From Sphingomonas sp. So64.6b (GTDB taxonomy: Bacteria > Pseudomonadota > Alphaproteobacteria > Sphingomonadales > Sphingomonadaceae), in NCBI RefSeq assembly GCF_014171475.1, contig NZ_CP048817.1, positions 930,001 through 994,000 on the forward strand: 64,000 bases of DNA, in the 5' to 3' direction. The notes beneath the pieces were generated by a model. That model saw nothing but the letters and a program-made list of their open reading frames with translations, was not told where the DNA came from and ran no database searches. Position 1 is the stretch's first letter. Each line of letters starts with the position of its first letter. Both the position numbers and the translations under genes were made by a program. Below are positions 53,176 to 61,359 of the stretch, piece by piece.

Positions 53176-53201
53176 GGGTGGTTATCCTTCTCTTGGTCGA
53201 T

Positions 53202-53285
53202 CGTCACCCAGCGAAGGCTGGGGTCTCCTGGTTGGCTGACGCTGTGGCCCGAACCGGGAGATGCCAGCCTGCGCTGGCATGACGG
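53202..53285. repeat. Intergenic inverted repeat (CCAGCGAAGGCTGG type), copy 2
   Basis: CGTCACCCAGCGAAGGCTGG and, after about 45 bases, TGCCAGCCTGCGCTGGCATG with TGACGG repeat the layout of 49908-49991. It lies between the MaoC and thiolase genes, which are on the same strand, so the element is inside a probable operon. Confidence 0.75.
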
Positions 53286-53303
53286 TGATTGGTTGGCGGG
53301 GAA

Positions 53304-53762
53304 TTAGACGAAAATCTGGCTGATCCATTCGGCGATCATCGCGGGCTTGTCTTCGCCCTCGATCTCGACGGAAAATTCATTGGTCTGCTGCCACTGGCCG
53401 GGGCGCTTTTCGGCGAATTCGATCAGCTTGAAACGGCCGCGCACGCGCTTGCCGGAGCGGACGGGCGTCAGGAAGCGGACTTTGTTGCCGCCATAATTCA
53501 CGCCCATCTTCACGCCGTCGATCTTCACCGGATCGATGATCTTGGACGACAGGAGCGGCATCAGCGACAAGGTCAGGAAGCCGTGGGCGATGGTCCCGCC
53601 GAACGGCGTCATCTTGGCCATTTCCGGGTTCACATGGATGAACTGATGATCGCCGGTCGCGTCGGCGAACTTGTCGATCATCTCCTGGCTCACCTCGACC
53701 CAGTCGGAAACGGATTCGGTACCGATCCGGCCCGCCATTTCCTGTACGCTGATCGTCGTCAT
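53304..53762 (-). CDS. MaoC family enoyl-CoA hydratase
   Basis: This 152-residue protein has a single hotdog domain with the hydratase-2 motif: DATGDHQFIHVNPEMAK holds the catalytic Asp and His, followed by PFGGTIAHGFLTLSLMP. Such enzymes hydrate trans-2-enoyl-CoA to (R)-3-hydroxyacyl-CoA. The ATG at 53762 has a GAAGGGA ribosome site. It is on the same strand as and upstream of the thiolase, which fits a beta-oxidation-type pathway or supply of (R)-monomers for PHA. Which of these applies cannot be told from sequence. Confidence 0.92.
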   Translation of the reverse strand: MTTISVQEMAGRIGTESVSDWVEVSQEMIDKFADATGDHQFIHVNPEMAKMTPFGGTIAHGFLTLSLMPLLSSKIIDPVKIDGVKMGVNYGGNKVRFLTPVRSGKRVRGRFKLIEFAEKRPGQWQQTNEFSVEIEGEDKPAMIAEWISQIFV

Positions 53763-54019
53763 GGCATTCCCTTCGCGCCTGCTCGCTGTTGCGGGTCAGA
53801 TAGGCGTCGTCCCCCCATCTCGGCAAGCCTCGACCGACCGTAAACCGGAAAATCGTTGGTGCCGTAACGTCGAGCACTGCAAATTCGCGTGCCCCGGGGG
53901 TGGGAAATAGCGAACCCTATATTCAAAAACGTGCGCCGTGCGGCTCGACTTGACCCATGCCACAGAGTCGGGCGAGGTTTGTCTCCGGCGAATCGCCGCG
54001 TAATCGGGGGATTAGGGGA

Positions 54020-54943
54020 ATGAGGATCAAGGTTGCGGCCGGTGCGATGGCGCTGGGCCTGGCAGCGGCGCTGGGCGCGCCGGCGCATGCGCAGAACGAA
54101 GCGGCGCAGCGCCTTCCACCCGCGCTCGTGCAGTTTGAAAAAGGATTGCACAAGCAGAAGGGCGATGTGGCGATACCAGGCGCCAAGGCGGTGCTGCATC
54201 TCGGCGACAATTATTATTTCCTTGGCCCGGACGAGGCGAAGAAGGTGCTGACCGATGTGTGGGGCAATCCGCCAGCCGCGGTCAGTGACGTGCTCGGCCT
54301 GGTCCTGCCCGCGGACAAGACGGTGACCGACAATATCTGGGGCGCGGTCGTGACCTATGAAGCCTCGGGTTATGTGCCGGACAGCGACGCCGCGACCGCC
54401 GATTATGATCAAGTTCTGGCCGATCTGCGCAGCAGCGAGGTTGAACGCAACGCCGCCCGCAAACAGGCCGGTTATCCCGAATCCCATTTGGTCGGCTGGG
54501 CGCAGCCGCCTGCCTACGACCCGAAACAGCACGCGTTGATCTGGGCGCGCGATTTCCGCGTCGACGGCGACAAGGTGGATGGCCTCAATTACGATGTTCG
54601 CTTGCTCGGGCGGCGCGGCGTGCTCAGCCTCAACATGGTGTCCGACATGGGCCATCTCGCCGAGGTGCGTCAGGCGGCGTCCGTTTTCGGCAAGGCGGCG
54701 ACATTTTCGCCCGGCGCGACCTATGCCGATTTCGATTCGAACATCGATAAAAAGGCCGAATACGGCCTGGCGGGGCTGGTCGCGGCCGGCGTCGGCGTGG
54801 CCGCGGCGAAGAAGCTCGGTTTCCTCGCGCTGGTCCTTGGCTTCGGCAAGAAATTCATCATCCTGCTGCTTATTGCCGGCGCGGCGATCGGGCGCTGGGC
54901 CAAGGGGCTGTTCAGTAAACCCAAGGATCCCGACATGATCTAG
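54020..54943 (+). CDS. DUF2167 domain-containing membrane protein
   Basis: This 307-residue protein has a signal peptide (VAAGAMALGLAAALGAPAHA), an extracytoplasmic DUF2167 domain (about 35-245: VLHLGDNYYFLGPDEAKKVL, PAYDPKQHALIWARDF, TFSPGATYADFD) and one or two C-terminal membrane helices (about 250-297). DUF2167 has no established function. The ATG at 54020 follows GGGGG at a suitable distance. A decayed copy of the last ~24 residues lies at 58569-58655, and an IS3 element is inserted 130 bp downstream. No operon partner is evident. Confidence 0.88.
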   Translation: MRIKVAAGAMALGLAAALGAPAHAQNEAAQRLPPALVQFEKGLHKQKGDVAIPGAKAVLHLGDNYYFLGPDEAKKVLTDVWGNPPAAVSDVLGLVLPADKTVTDNIWGAVVTYEASGYVPDSDAATADYDQVLADLRSSEVERNAARKQAGYPESHLVGWAQPPAYDPKQHALIWARDFRVDGDKVDGLNYDVRLLGRRGVLSLNMVSDMGHLAEVRQAASVFGKAATFSPGATYADFDSNIDKKAEYGLAGLVAAGVGVAAAKKLGFLALVLGFGKKFIILLLIAGAAIGRWAKGLFSKPKDPDMI

Positions 54944-54972
54944 AGCATCGGCTTGGGTGGAATCATACTCCC

Positions 54973-55065
54973 TCCGTTCGGGCTGAGTTTGTCGAAGCCC
55001 CGTTCTTTTTTACAGCCGAGGCAGCAGAAGAAGAGCGGCCCTTCGACTAGCTCAGGGCGAACGGA
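54973..55065. repeat. Intergenic inverted repeat with CTGAGTTTGTCGAAG arms, copy 2
   Basis: CCGTTCGGGCTGAGTTTGTC (about 54973-54992) and CGACTAGCTCAGGGCGAACGG form the arms. It is related to 33278-33366. It directly precedes the left end of the IS3 element (8 bases away), so the IS may have inserted into or beside it. Confidence 0.75.
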
Positions 55066-55132
55066 AGAGAGCTGAGCTGCTGCCGGTTCCGTGGACACCG
55101 AGATAAGGTGTTTTTGGAACTGGAGGATGGAG

Positions 55133-55423
55133 ATGCAACGACGGAAGTTCAGCCGCGAGTTCAAGCTCGAGGCAGTAAAGTTGGTCCGGGAACGCGGAGT
55201 ATCGGTATCGCAAGCGGCTCGCGATCTGGACCTGCACGAGAACGTGCTGCGCAAGTGGGTGCGCGAGCAGCAGGTTGACCCGGGATCGGCATTCCCCGGC
55301 CACGGCGTGATGAAGCCGGAGCAGCAAGAGATTGAGCGGCTGCGCCGCGAGCTTGCTAGGATGAAGGCGGAGCGCGATATCCTAAAAAAAGCGGCGGCCT
55401 ACTTCGCCAGGGACTCGATATGA
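55133..55423 (+). CDS. IS3-family transposase OrfA
   Basis: This 96-residue DNA-binding subunit has a helix-turn-helix (KFSREFKLEAVKLVRERGVS, then QAARDLDLHENVLRKWV) and a C-terminal leucine-zipper-like helix (EIERLRRELARMKAERDILK). I chose the ATG at 55133, with GGAGG six bases before it. Near the 3' end the codons CTA AAA AAA (seven As, 55384-55390) form a slippery site. A -1 shift there enters the OrfB frame, so the active OrfAB transposase is probably made by frameshifting. The stop overlaps the OrfB start (ATGA). Confidence 0.92.
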   Translation: MQRRKFSREFKLEAVKLVRERGVSVSQAARDLDLHENVLRKWVREQQVDPGSAFPGHGVMKPEQQEIERLRRELARMKAERDILKKAAAYFARDSI

Positions 55424-56280
55424 AGTTCGAGTTCGTAGCGAAGCACCGAGGGATCTGGCCGGTATCGTGGATCTGCGAGACGCTCGGTGTTTCGCGCAGC
55501 GGCTTTCACGCCTGGCTGGTCCGGGCACCCAGTGCCCGCGCCCGCAGCGATGAGGAGTTCGGTGCCAAGGTGCGCGCCAGCTTCATTTCCAGCTATCGGA
55601 CGTATGGTGCGCGCCGGGTCTGGCACGATCTTCTGGCCGAAGGCCTGTCATGTGGTCTGCATCGCATCGAACGGCTGATGCGTGTGCACGGCCTGAAGGC
55701 GCGCCCGCGACGTCGTGGTCTGCCCAAGGATGATGGCCTGCGGTCGGTCATTGCCGACAACATCCTCGACCGCCAGTTCACCGCCGAGGCACCCAACCAA
55801 AGGTGGATCGCTGACTTCACCTACATCTGGACCGCCGAAGGATGGCTGTACGTCGCTGTCGTCATCGACCTGTTCTCCCGACGTGTAGTCGGCTGGTCGA
55901 TGAGCGATACCATGACCGCCCAGCTCGTGACCGATGCGCTGATGATGGCGATCTGGCGACGTGGAAAGCCTGACGCCTTGCTGCATCACTCGGACCAGGG
56001 CAGCCAATATACGAGCGAGCAGTTCCAGCGGCTGATGGCCGACAATGGCGTCACCTGCTCGATGAGCCGGTCGGGCAACGTCTGGGACAACGCGGCAATG
56101 GAGAGCTTCTTCTCGTCGATGAAGACCGAACGGATCGGCCGGAAGACATATCGAACGCGCAATCACGCAAAGGCAGACGTGTTCGATTACATCGAGCGCT
56201 TCTACAACCCGACACGCAGGCACTCGACCTTGGGCTATCTCAGCCCCATGGACTTCGAGCGGCAGGCTCATGTAGCCTAA
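55420..56280 (+). CDS. IS3-family transposase OrfB (DDE catalytic part)
   Basis: This 286-residue protein has an N-terminal HTH_21-like segment (SYRTYGARRVWHDLL) and an integrase-core domain with the DDE triad: Asp in RWIADFTYIW, Asp in LLHHSDQGSQYTS, and Glu in NAAMESFFSSMKTE, with the usual 35-residue spacing before the Glu and the GYLSPMDFE end. All catalytic residues are kept and there is no internal stop. It can start at its own ATG (55420) or, more likely, be joined to OrfA by -1 frameshifting. Confidence 0.94.
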   Translation: MKFEFVAKHRGIWPVSWICETLGVSRSGFHAWLVRAPSARARSDEEFGAKVRASFISSYRTYGARRVWHDLLAEGLSCGLHRIERLMRVHGLKARPRRRGLPKDDGLRSVIADNILDRQFTAEAPNQRWIADFTYIWTAEGWLYVAVVIDLFSRRVVGWSMSDTMTAQLVTDALMMAIWRRGKPDALLHHSDQGSQYTSEQFQRLMADNGVTCSMSRSGNVWDNAAMESFFSSMKTERIGRKTYRTRNHAKADVFDYIERFYNPTRRHSTLGYLSPMDFERQAHVA

Positions 56281-56351
56281 CTTGGTGTCCATGGGAGCGG
56301 CAGCAGCTCAAACGGACCAACTCAGCTCGAAGGTGCTCTGGCGCCCTGGCT

Positions 56352-58427
56352 CTAGGCGGCGTTGCTGATGTCGTCGGCGTCGGGCAGCGGCTCGATGTGC
56401 GGCCCGTCGATGAACGCGGAAGGTCCGGCCGCGGACACTGCGTGGGGATATCCCAACAGAAAGCCCTGGGCTTCGTCGCAACCCTCGCGCCGCAGCACGG
56501 CAAGCTGCACACCGGTTTCGATGCCCTCGGCGAGGACCGGTATCGACAGGCTCTTGCCCAGCGCCAGGACAGCGCGGATGATGGCGATCGTCTCCGGACT
56601 GCCTTCGAGTTCGGAAACAAACAGCCGGTCGAGCTTGATCTTGTCGAAAGGAAATGCCCGCAGGGTTTCCAGCGACGAATAACCAGTGCCGAAATCGTCC
56701 AGCGCCACGCCCACGCCAAGTGCCTTGATCTGGCGTAGAACGTGAAGCGCATGGTCACGATCGGCCATGATCGCGGTTTCAGTGAGTTCGATTTCCAGCC
56801 GGCGCGGGGGGAGTCCGGTGTCGAGCATGATCTGGTGGAACAGCCGGGGCAGATCGGCATGGGCAAGCTGCACCGGCGACACGTTGACCGCCACCTTCAG
56901 GTCGTTTTCCCAACCCACCGCATCGGTGCAGGCACGGCGCATGACCCACTCGCCGAGCGGCAGGATCAGGCCGTTCTCCTCGGCGATTGGAATGAAGACG
57001 GACGGCGATATTGAGCCGCGTTCCGGATGCGTCCAGCGCAGCAGCGCTTCATAGCCTGTCACTTCATTCGTCGCGATCGACGCCTGTACCTGATAATGAA
57101 CCTCAAGCCGGTTCTCGTCGATCGCACGGCGCAGATCATTTGCAAGCTCGCGCCGGTCGCGGATCAGTTCGTCGAGCGGTGCGTCGTAATAGCAGGGAGC
57201 CGGTGAGCCTTCGCTCTTCGCGCGATACATTGCGAGATCGGCATTGTTCGCCAGGGTTTCCGCATTGTCGGCATCGTCCGGATAGACCGCGATGCCGATG
57301 CTCGCGCCGACGCTCGTGGCGAACGGCCCAACCGAAAGCGGCGCCTTGAGTGCGGCTTCGATGCGGGTGACGAACGCAACCAGCTGAACGCGGTCGTCGA
57401 AACGGGTGATGGCGACGAATTCGTCGCCGCCGGGCCGCGCCACCACGTCATGCCGGCCCATTTCGCTGCGCATGCGGTGCGCCAGTGCGGTCAGCACGTC
57501 GTCGCCGGCCTTGTGGCCATGGACATCGTTGATCTCCTTGAAGCGATCAAGGTCGATGGCGACGAAACCGAGCCGGGTATGGGTGGCCCGCGCGACGCCG
57601 AGCTGACGGGCCAGCTCGCTCTGGAATCCGGCCCGGTTGGGCAAGTCGGTAAGCGCATCGTTCATCGCCATATAATGCAGGCGCTGCATCGCATCGGATC
57701 GAGTCCAGCGGTCGATAAGCGCCGCGAAAACACCGGTGGCGATCACCACCAGCCCGACCAGCGCGGTGGCCAGGCCCAATGCGTGCATTTGTGTCGAATC
57801 GAGTGGCGCCGTGCTGAGGCGGAGCGGGGTGATGCGCAGCGCGGTCATCGCCACGAAATGCAGCGTCGCGATCGCGATGACGAGCAAGGCGGTGCCGACC
57901 GGGATACGATATCGGCCGAGCGTTGCGGTGCCGAGCGCAGCGAATGCCGCTCCCGAGAAAGTGGCGGCGCACAGCAGCGACGCGATGACATAGGGCCAGC
58001 GCCACTCGATGATGCCGTCCACGCGATAGGCTGCCATGCCGGTGAAGTGCATCGCGGAGATGGCGGCACCAACCAGGACGCCGCCGATGATGGAGCAAAG
58101 GCGATTCTGGCGCCACGTCGCGACGGCGAATCCGATACCGGTCCCACCGATCGCCACGATCAGCGAAATGATCGTCAGCACCGGATCCAGGGTGACCGGG
58201 ACACCGGCTTTATAGGCGAGCATAGCGACGAAATGCGTGCACCAGATCGTCGCCCCGGCACCGACCGAAGTCAGGAACAGCCATCCGAAGCGCTGCATTC
58301 CCGCCGTTCCCTGAGCGCGGTTGAACATCTGGACGATGGCGAACGCGCCGGTGCAACAGACGAAAACGGCGAGCAAAACCAGCCAGGGGTCATGTTCGCG
58401 CACGATGCAAAGGGCGACATCGACCAT
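56352..58427 (-). CDS. MHYT-GGDEF-EAL cyclic-di-GMP signalling protein
   Basis: This 691-residue protein has a seven-helix N-terminal MHYT sensor (about 10-235) with the repeated motifs THFVAM, MHFTGM and LHFVAM, which are thought to bind a metal or diatomic gas. A diguanylate cyclase domain follows, with intact GGDEF at 333-337, then a phosphodiesterase domain with intact EALLRW from 460. Both enzyme signatures are kept; the canonical RxxD inhibitory site five residues before GGDEF is not present (GRHD instead). It could make or break cyclic-di-GMP. The ATG at 58427 is preferred to a TTG at 58442. The IS3 right end lies 41 bp after its stop. Confidence 0.94.
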   Translation of the reverse strand: MVDVALCIVREHDPWLVLLAVFVCCTGAFAIVQMFNRAQGTAGMQRFGWLFLTSVGAGATIWCTHFVAMLAYKAGVPVTLDPVLTIISLIVAIGGTGIGFAVATWRQNRLCSIIGGVLVGAAISAMHFTGMAAYRVDGIIEWRWPYVIASLLCAATFSGAAFAALGTATLGRYRIPVGTALLVIAIATLHFVAMTALRITPLRLSTAPLDSTQMHALGLATALVGLVVIATGVFAALIDRWTRSDAMQRLHYMAMNDALTDLPNRAGFQSELARQLGVARATHTRLGFVAIDLDRFKEINDVHGHKAGDDVLTALAHRMRSEMGRHDVVARPGGDEFVAITRFDDRVQLVAFVTRIEAALKAPLSVGPFATSVGASIGIAVYPDDADNAETLANNADLAMYRAKSEGSPAPCYYDAPLDELIRDRRELANDLRRAIDENRLEVHYQVQASIATNEVTGYEALLRWTHPERGSISPSVFIPIAEENGLILPLGEWVMRRACTDAVGWENDLKVAVNVSPVQLAHADLPRLFHQIMLDTGLPPRRLEIELTETAIMADRDHALHVLRQIKALGVGVALDDFGTGYSSLETLRAFPFDKIKLDRLFVSELEGSPETIAIIRAVLALGKSLSIPVLAEGIETGVQLAVLRREGCDEAQGFLLGYPHAVSAAGPSAFIDGPHIEPLPDADDISNAA

Positions 58428-58568
58428 GAAAACAATCCGCAAATTGCGGACTGGCAGGTTGCCGGAACCGCGAAATAGACGTCCTTCTGCGGGGAGGCTC
58501 GTTAAAATGCCGTGAAACTATACATGTTATACGTAATCTGCCGGGGAGCCCGGCATTCCTGCGCTGAA

Positions 58569-58655
58569 CAGCTCGGCGAGACGTTCATCATCATGCCACT
58601 GGTCGGCGGCGCGGCGATCGGCCGTCGGTTCAAAGGCCTTTTCGCAAAACCCTAG
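58569..58655 (+). pseudogene. Remnant of a DUF2167 gene (C-terminal end only)
   Basis: The frame reads TFIIMPLVGGAAIGRRFKG and continues LFAKP before a TAG. This matches the C-terminus of the DUF2167 protein at 54020-54943 (KFIILLLIAGAAIGRWAKG then LFSKP), with about 16 of 24 residues identical. The DNA is also alike (TTCATCATC, GGCGCGGCGATCGG). No start codon, signal peptide or DUF2167 domain precedes it; upstream similarity fades at once. It lies beyond the IS and the MHYT gene, on the same strand as the parent. Confidence 0.65.
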
Positions 58656-58676
58656 AATCACGGCATGACCTGATGG

Positions 58677-59051
58677 CTAGGACGGCTCCTTTGCGACGAA
58701 CTTGCCGTCCTTGTAGCTTGCCCCGAAATACACCTCGACACTGCGGATCTGCTGGTCCCGTACGGTCAGATATTCGGTGTTGCGGAACTGCGCGCCGTTA
58801 TCGGTCGTGACGAAATAGGTCACGAACGCGCCATCGGCATCGACCGTCACCCGCTCGATCGTGAAATCGGCGAAATGATCGCCACCAGGCCAGCATCGCT
58901 CGAAAAAGGCGTCGCGGTCGATCGCGTCGTCATAGGGGCTGGTGAAAGTGAAGTCGGTGGCCAGCAACGCTTCGCTATCGGTGCGACGGCGATCCCGGAA
59001 CGCCTCGTATTGGGCGCGCACGATCGTTTCGTGACGGTCCTGTTCGGTCAT
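58677..59051 (-). CDS. NTF2-like / SnoaL-like protein
   Basis: This 124-residue protein has an NTF2-like fold: an N-terminal helix (IVRAQYEAFRDRRRTDSEAL), then DFTFTSPYDDAIDRDAFFER, beta strands with FTIERVTVDADGAFVTYFV, and EYLTVRDQQIRSVEVYFG. Similar short proteins are often ligand-binding or isomerase-like domains; no catalytic function is assigned. Its ATG overlaps the stop of the MscS gene (ATGA), so both are on one transcript. A link to the channel is inferred from coupling alone. Confidence 0.85.
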   Translation of the reverse strand: MTEQDRHETIVRAQYEAFRDRRRTDSEALLATDFTFTSPYDDAIDRDAFFERCWPGGDHFADFTIERVTVDADGAFVTYFVTTDNGAQFRNTEYLTVRDQQIRSVEVYFGASYKDGKFVAKEPS

Positions 59052-60304
59052 GTCTGATGTCCATCCTGATCGACCGCAGATCGATCGGGTGACGGCACTG
59101 GCGGTCCTTTCGGTTCGGGCGGCGCCGCCTTCACCCTCGGCTCGACCGGTTCTTCCTCGCCGGGATAGGGGTAGATCATCCCGCCTTGCGGTGCGGCGGT
59201 GAAGGCGGTCTGGGTCGGGTAGGCGAACTCGATATCCTCATTGTTGAAGCGACGGATGATCGCCAGCCCCACAGCGTTGCGCGCGTTGAAGAAATCTTCG
59301 TAAGCGGCGGTTTCGGAGTCGAATTCCAGATCGAAATCATAGCTGCTGGCGCTGAAGTTCAGAAAGCCAGCTCGGACGAACTTGTAGCCACACCCCTCGA
59401 CCACTTCCTTCAGTATATCGGGCAGCCGATCCATCACATCGATCGGCGTCCATTGCACCAGTCCGAGCGTGAATTTGATCCGCCGATATTCACGCTGGCT
59501 ATTGTTGAGGATTTCCTTGTCGAGCAGATTCTTGTTGGCGATGATCCGCTCTTCGCCGGTGGCAGCGCGGATCCGCGTCGATTTCAGCCCGATCGCCTCG
59601 ACCGTGCCCGAAGACTGGTCATAGGTGATTGCGTCGCCGCGACGGAACGGGCGGTCGAAGATGATCGCAAGCGCGGCGAACAGATCGGCAAAGATGCCCT
59701 GCGCCGCGAGACCGATCGCGATGCCGCCGACGCCAAGACCGGCGACCAGGCCAGTCACGTTGACCCCGAGATTGTCGAGCACGACGATCAGCGCGATCGC
59801 GAACAACGCGAAAGTCACGAGCAAACGGATGATGCCCATCGCACTGCCCAATGCCTCGCCCGAATATTGTTCGGACTGGGTGCGGTGTTCGATCGCGCCG
59901 AGAATGATCTCGCGCGCCCAGATCGCCGCCTGGAACACCGCCGACAGGGTGAACAGGAAGTTGATCGTTGTGGTGATTTCGGGTGGCGCGTTGGCGTAGC
60001 CGCTGACCAGTTTCGCCGCGACCATGATGATGAAGAAATTGCCGGTCTTGATAATCGCTCGACCGAACACCTTGCCCCAGCCGGCGGTGCCCGGGCTGCG
60101 TTCGCACAATTTGTTACCCAGGCGGCGCGCGAAAAACAGCGCAAGCACGATCGCAGTGGCGACCGCGACGGCGATGATGATCTGCAGCCAGTGCGTCTGG
60201 AGCCAGGCAGTGCTGGCGTTGATGAAGCTTTGCGCCTGCTGGTCGATATTGGCGGGATCGATCTTCGGCGTCCGCACGGCGGCAATGGAATTGTTGGTCG
60301 TCAT
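59048..60304 (-). CDS. MscS-family mechanosensitive ion channel
   Basis: This 418-residue inner-membrane channel opens under membrane tension to release solutes. An N-terminal helix (about 38-58), a second and third helix (about 90-110, 125-145) and a pore helix with GLVAGLGVGGIAIGLAAQGI (about 190-210) are present; the Gly/Ala packing of the pore helix is characteristic. The MscS beta domain follows (PFRRGDAITYDQSSGTVEAI), then a cytoplasmic alpha-beta domain. The C-terminal 40 residues are Pro/Glu-rich. I used the ATG at 60304. It overlaps an NTF2-like gene downstream, and the topoisomerase gene lies 10 bp upstream on the same strand. Confidence 0.94.
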   Translation of the reverse strand: MTTNNSIAAVRTPKIDPANIDQQAQSFINASTAWLQTHWLQIIIAVAVATAIVLALFFARRLGNKLCERSPGTAGWGKVFGRAIIKTGNFFIIMVAAKLVSGYANAPPEITTTINFLFTLSAVFQAAIWAREIILGAIEHRTQSEQYSGEALGSAMGIIRLLVTFALFAIALIVVLDNLGVNVTGLVAGLGVGGIAIGLAAQGIFADLFAALAIIFDRPFRRGDAITYDQSSGTVEAIGLKSTRIRAATGEERIIANKNLLDKEILNNSQREYRRIKFTLGLVQWTPIDVMDRLPDILKEVVEGCGYKFVRAGFLNFSASSYDFDLEFDSETAAYEDFFNARNAVGLAIIRRFNNEDIEFAYPTQTAFTAAPQGGMIYPYPGEEEPVEPRVKAAPPEPKGPPVPSPDRSAVDQDGHQT

Positions 60305-60314
60305 GTCGGGAGAC

Positions 60315-61319
60315 CTAGGCGGCCTTTGCGCTGGGGCCAAGGCTTCCGGATTCGAGGAAGTCGATCAGACCGCGTTCGGCACGCGACAGATATTGCGTGC
60401 GGCGGGGCAGGGCGCACCCGTCACGGAACACCGTCTGCCCGTCCTTGACCAGCGCGATCAGCGCGGGATGGACATAGGATTTGCGCGCAATCGCCGGCGT
60501 GTTGCCAAGCGCTTCGGTGACCGGCTCGAGCATGGTCTTCAGGCTGATGTCGTGATCGGCACAGGCCAGCGCCTCGAACGCAAGTACGCTCGCGCTCCAG
60601 GTACGGAAATGCTTGGCGGTATAATCCTCGCCCATCGCCTCGCGGATATAGTCGTTGACGTCGGACGAGGTGACCGGACGCGCCTCGCCATTGGCATCGA
60701 GCCAGCGAAACAGATGCTGGCCGGGCAAGTCCGAACATTTCTTGACGAAACGGCTGAGCGATCCATCGGTGATGGTCAGGACGCGCAACTTGCCCGACTT
60801 GGCCTTGTATTGCAGCTTCAGCGTCTGACCGCGGAGCTTGGCGTGACGCTTGCGCAAGGTGGTCGCGCCGAAGCTCTTATTCTCCTTCACATAGCCTTCG
60901 TTGCCGATCCGCACATGACCAAGATCGAGCAACCGAACGATCGCCGCGACCGCCGTCTCCTTGCCGATGCCACGCCGTTTGAGATCCTTTTCGACGCGCG
61001 CGCGCAGCTTGGGCAAGTCGCGGCCGAACGGCGCGCATAGCTCATATTTCGCGGATTCCTGCGCTTCGCGGAATTCGGCGTGGTAGCGATATTGTTTGCG
61101 CCCCTTCTCGTCCCAACCGACCGCCTGGATATGGCCATTGGCCTTGGGGCTGTACCAGGCGTCGCGATAGGCGGGGGGCAGGCCGACCGCGTTGAGCCGG
61201 TCGATCTCCTCGCGATCGGTGATGCGATTGCCGTCGGTGTCGAAATAGCCCCAGCCATGGCGCATCTTTTTACGCGTGATGCCGGGTTCGCTGTCGTCGG
61301 AATAAGTGATCTTCGCCAT
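60315..61319 (-). CDS. DNA topoisomerase IB (poxvirus-type)
   Basis: This 334-residue type IB enzyme relaxes supercoils by a transient 3'-phosphotyrosyl link. The N-terminal domain has GYFDTDGNRITDREEIDRLN and PPAYRDAWYSP; the catalytic domain carries KRHAKLRGQTLKLQYKAKSG, HFRTWSASVLAFEAL and the nucleophile Y282 in ARKSYVHP. Bacterial members of this type are common in alphaproteobacteria. The ATG at 61319 is chosen; the frame upstream runs into the intergenic inverted repeat and is not coding. The MscS gene follows after 10 bp. Confidence 0.93.
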   Translation of the reverse strand: MAKITYSDDSEPGITRKKMRHGWGYFDTDGNRITDREEIDRLNAVGLPPAYRDAWYSPKANGHIQAVGWDEKGRKQYRYHAEFREAQESAKYELCAPFGRDLPKLRARVEKDLKRRGIGKETAVAAIVRLLDLGHVRIGNEGYVKENKSFGATTLRKRHAKLRGQTLKLQYKAKSGKLRVLTITDGSLSRFVKKCSDLPGQHLFRWLDANGEARPVTSSDVNDYIREAMGEDYTAKHFRTWSASVLAFEALACADHDISLKTMLEPVTEALGNTPAIARKSYVHPALIALVKDGQTVFRDGCALPRRTQYLSRAERGLIDFLESGSLGPSAKAA

Positions 61320-61359
61320 GCGACGAGAAATGCGCGGGAAGGCGAGGAGGTTCCCGCCG

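Larger units (their letters stand above)
55073..56310 (+). mobile_element. IS3-family insertion sequence, 1238 bp
   Basis: Two overlapping transposase frames are bounded by imperfect inverted ends: the left end starts TGAGCTGCTGCCGGTTCC and continues TGGACACC, the right end (read inward) starts TGAGCTGCTGCCGCTCCC and continues TGGACACC. The first 13 bases are identical and about 28 of 35 match overall. The element has TG...CA termini as usual for IS3. No target-site duplication is evident at the flanks, so either the ends are drawn slightly wrong or a flank was lost. Both transposase frames are intact, so it may be active. Confidence 0.82.
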
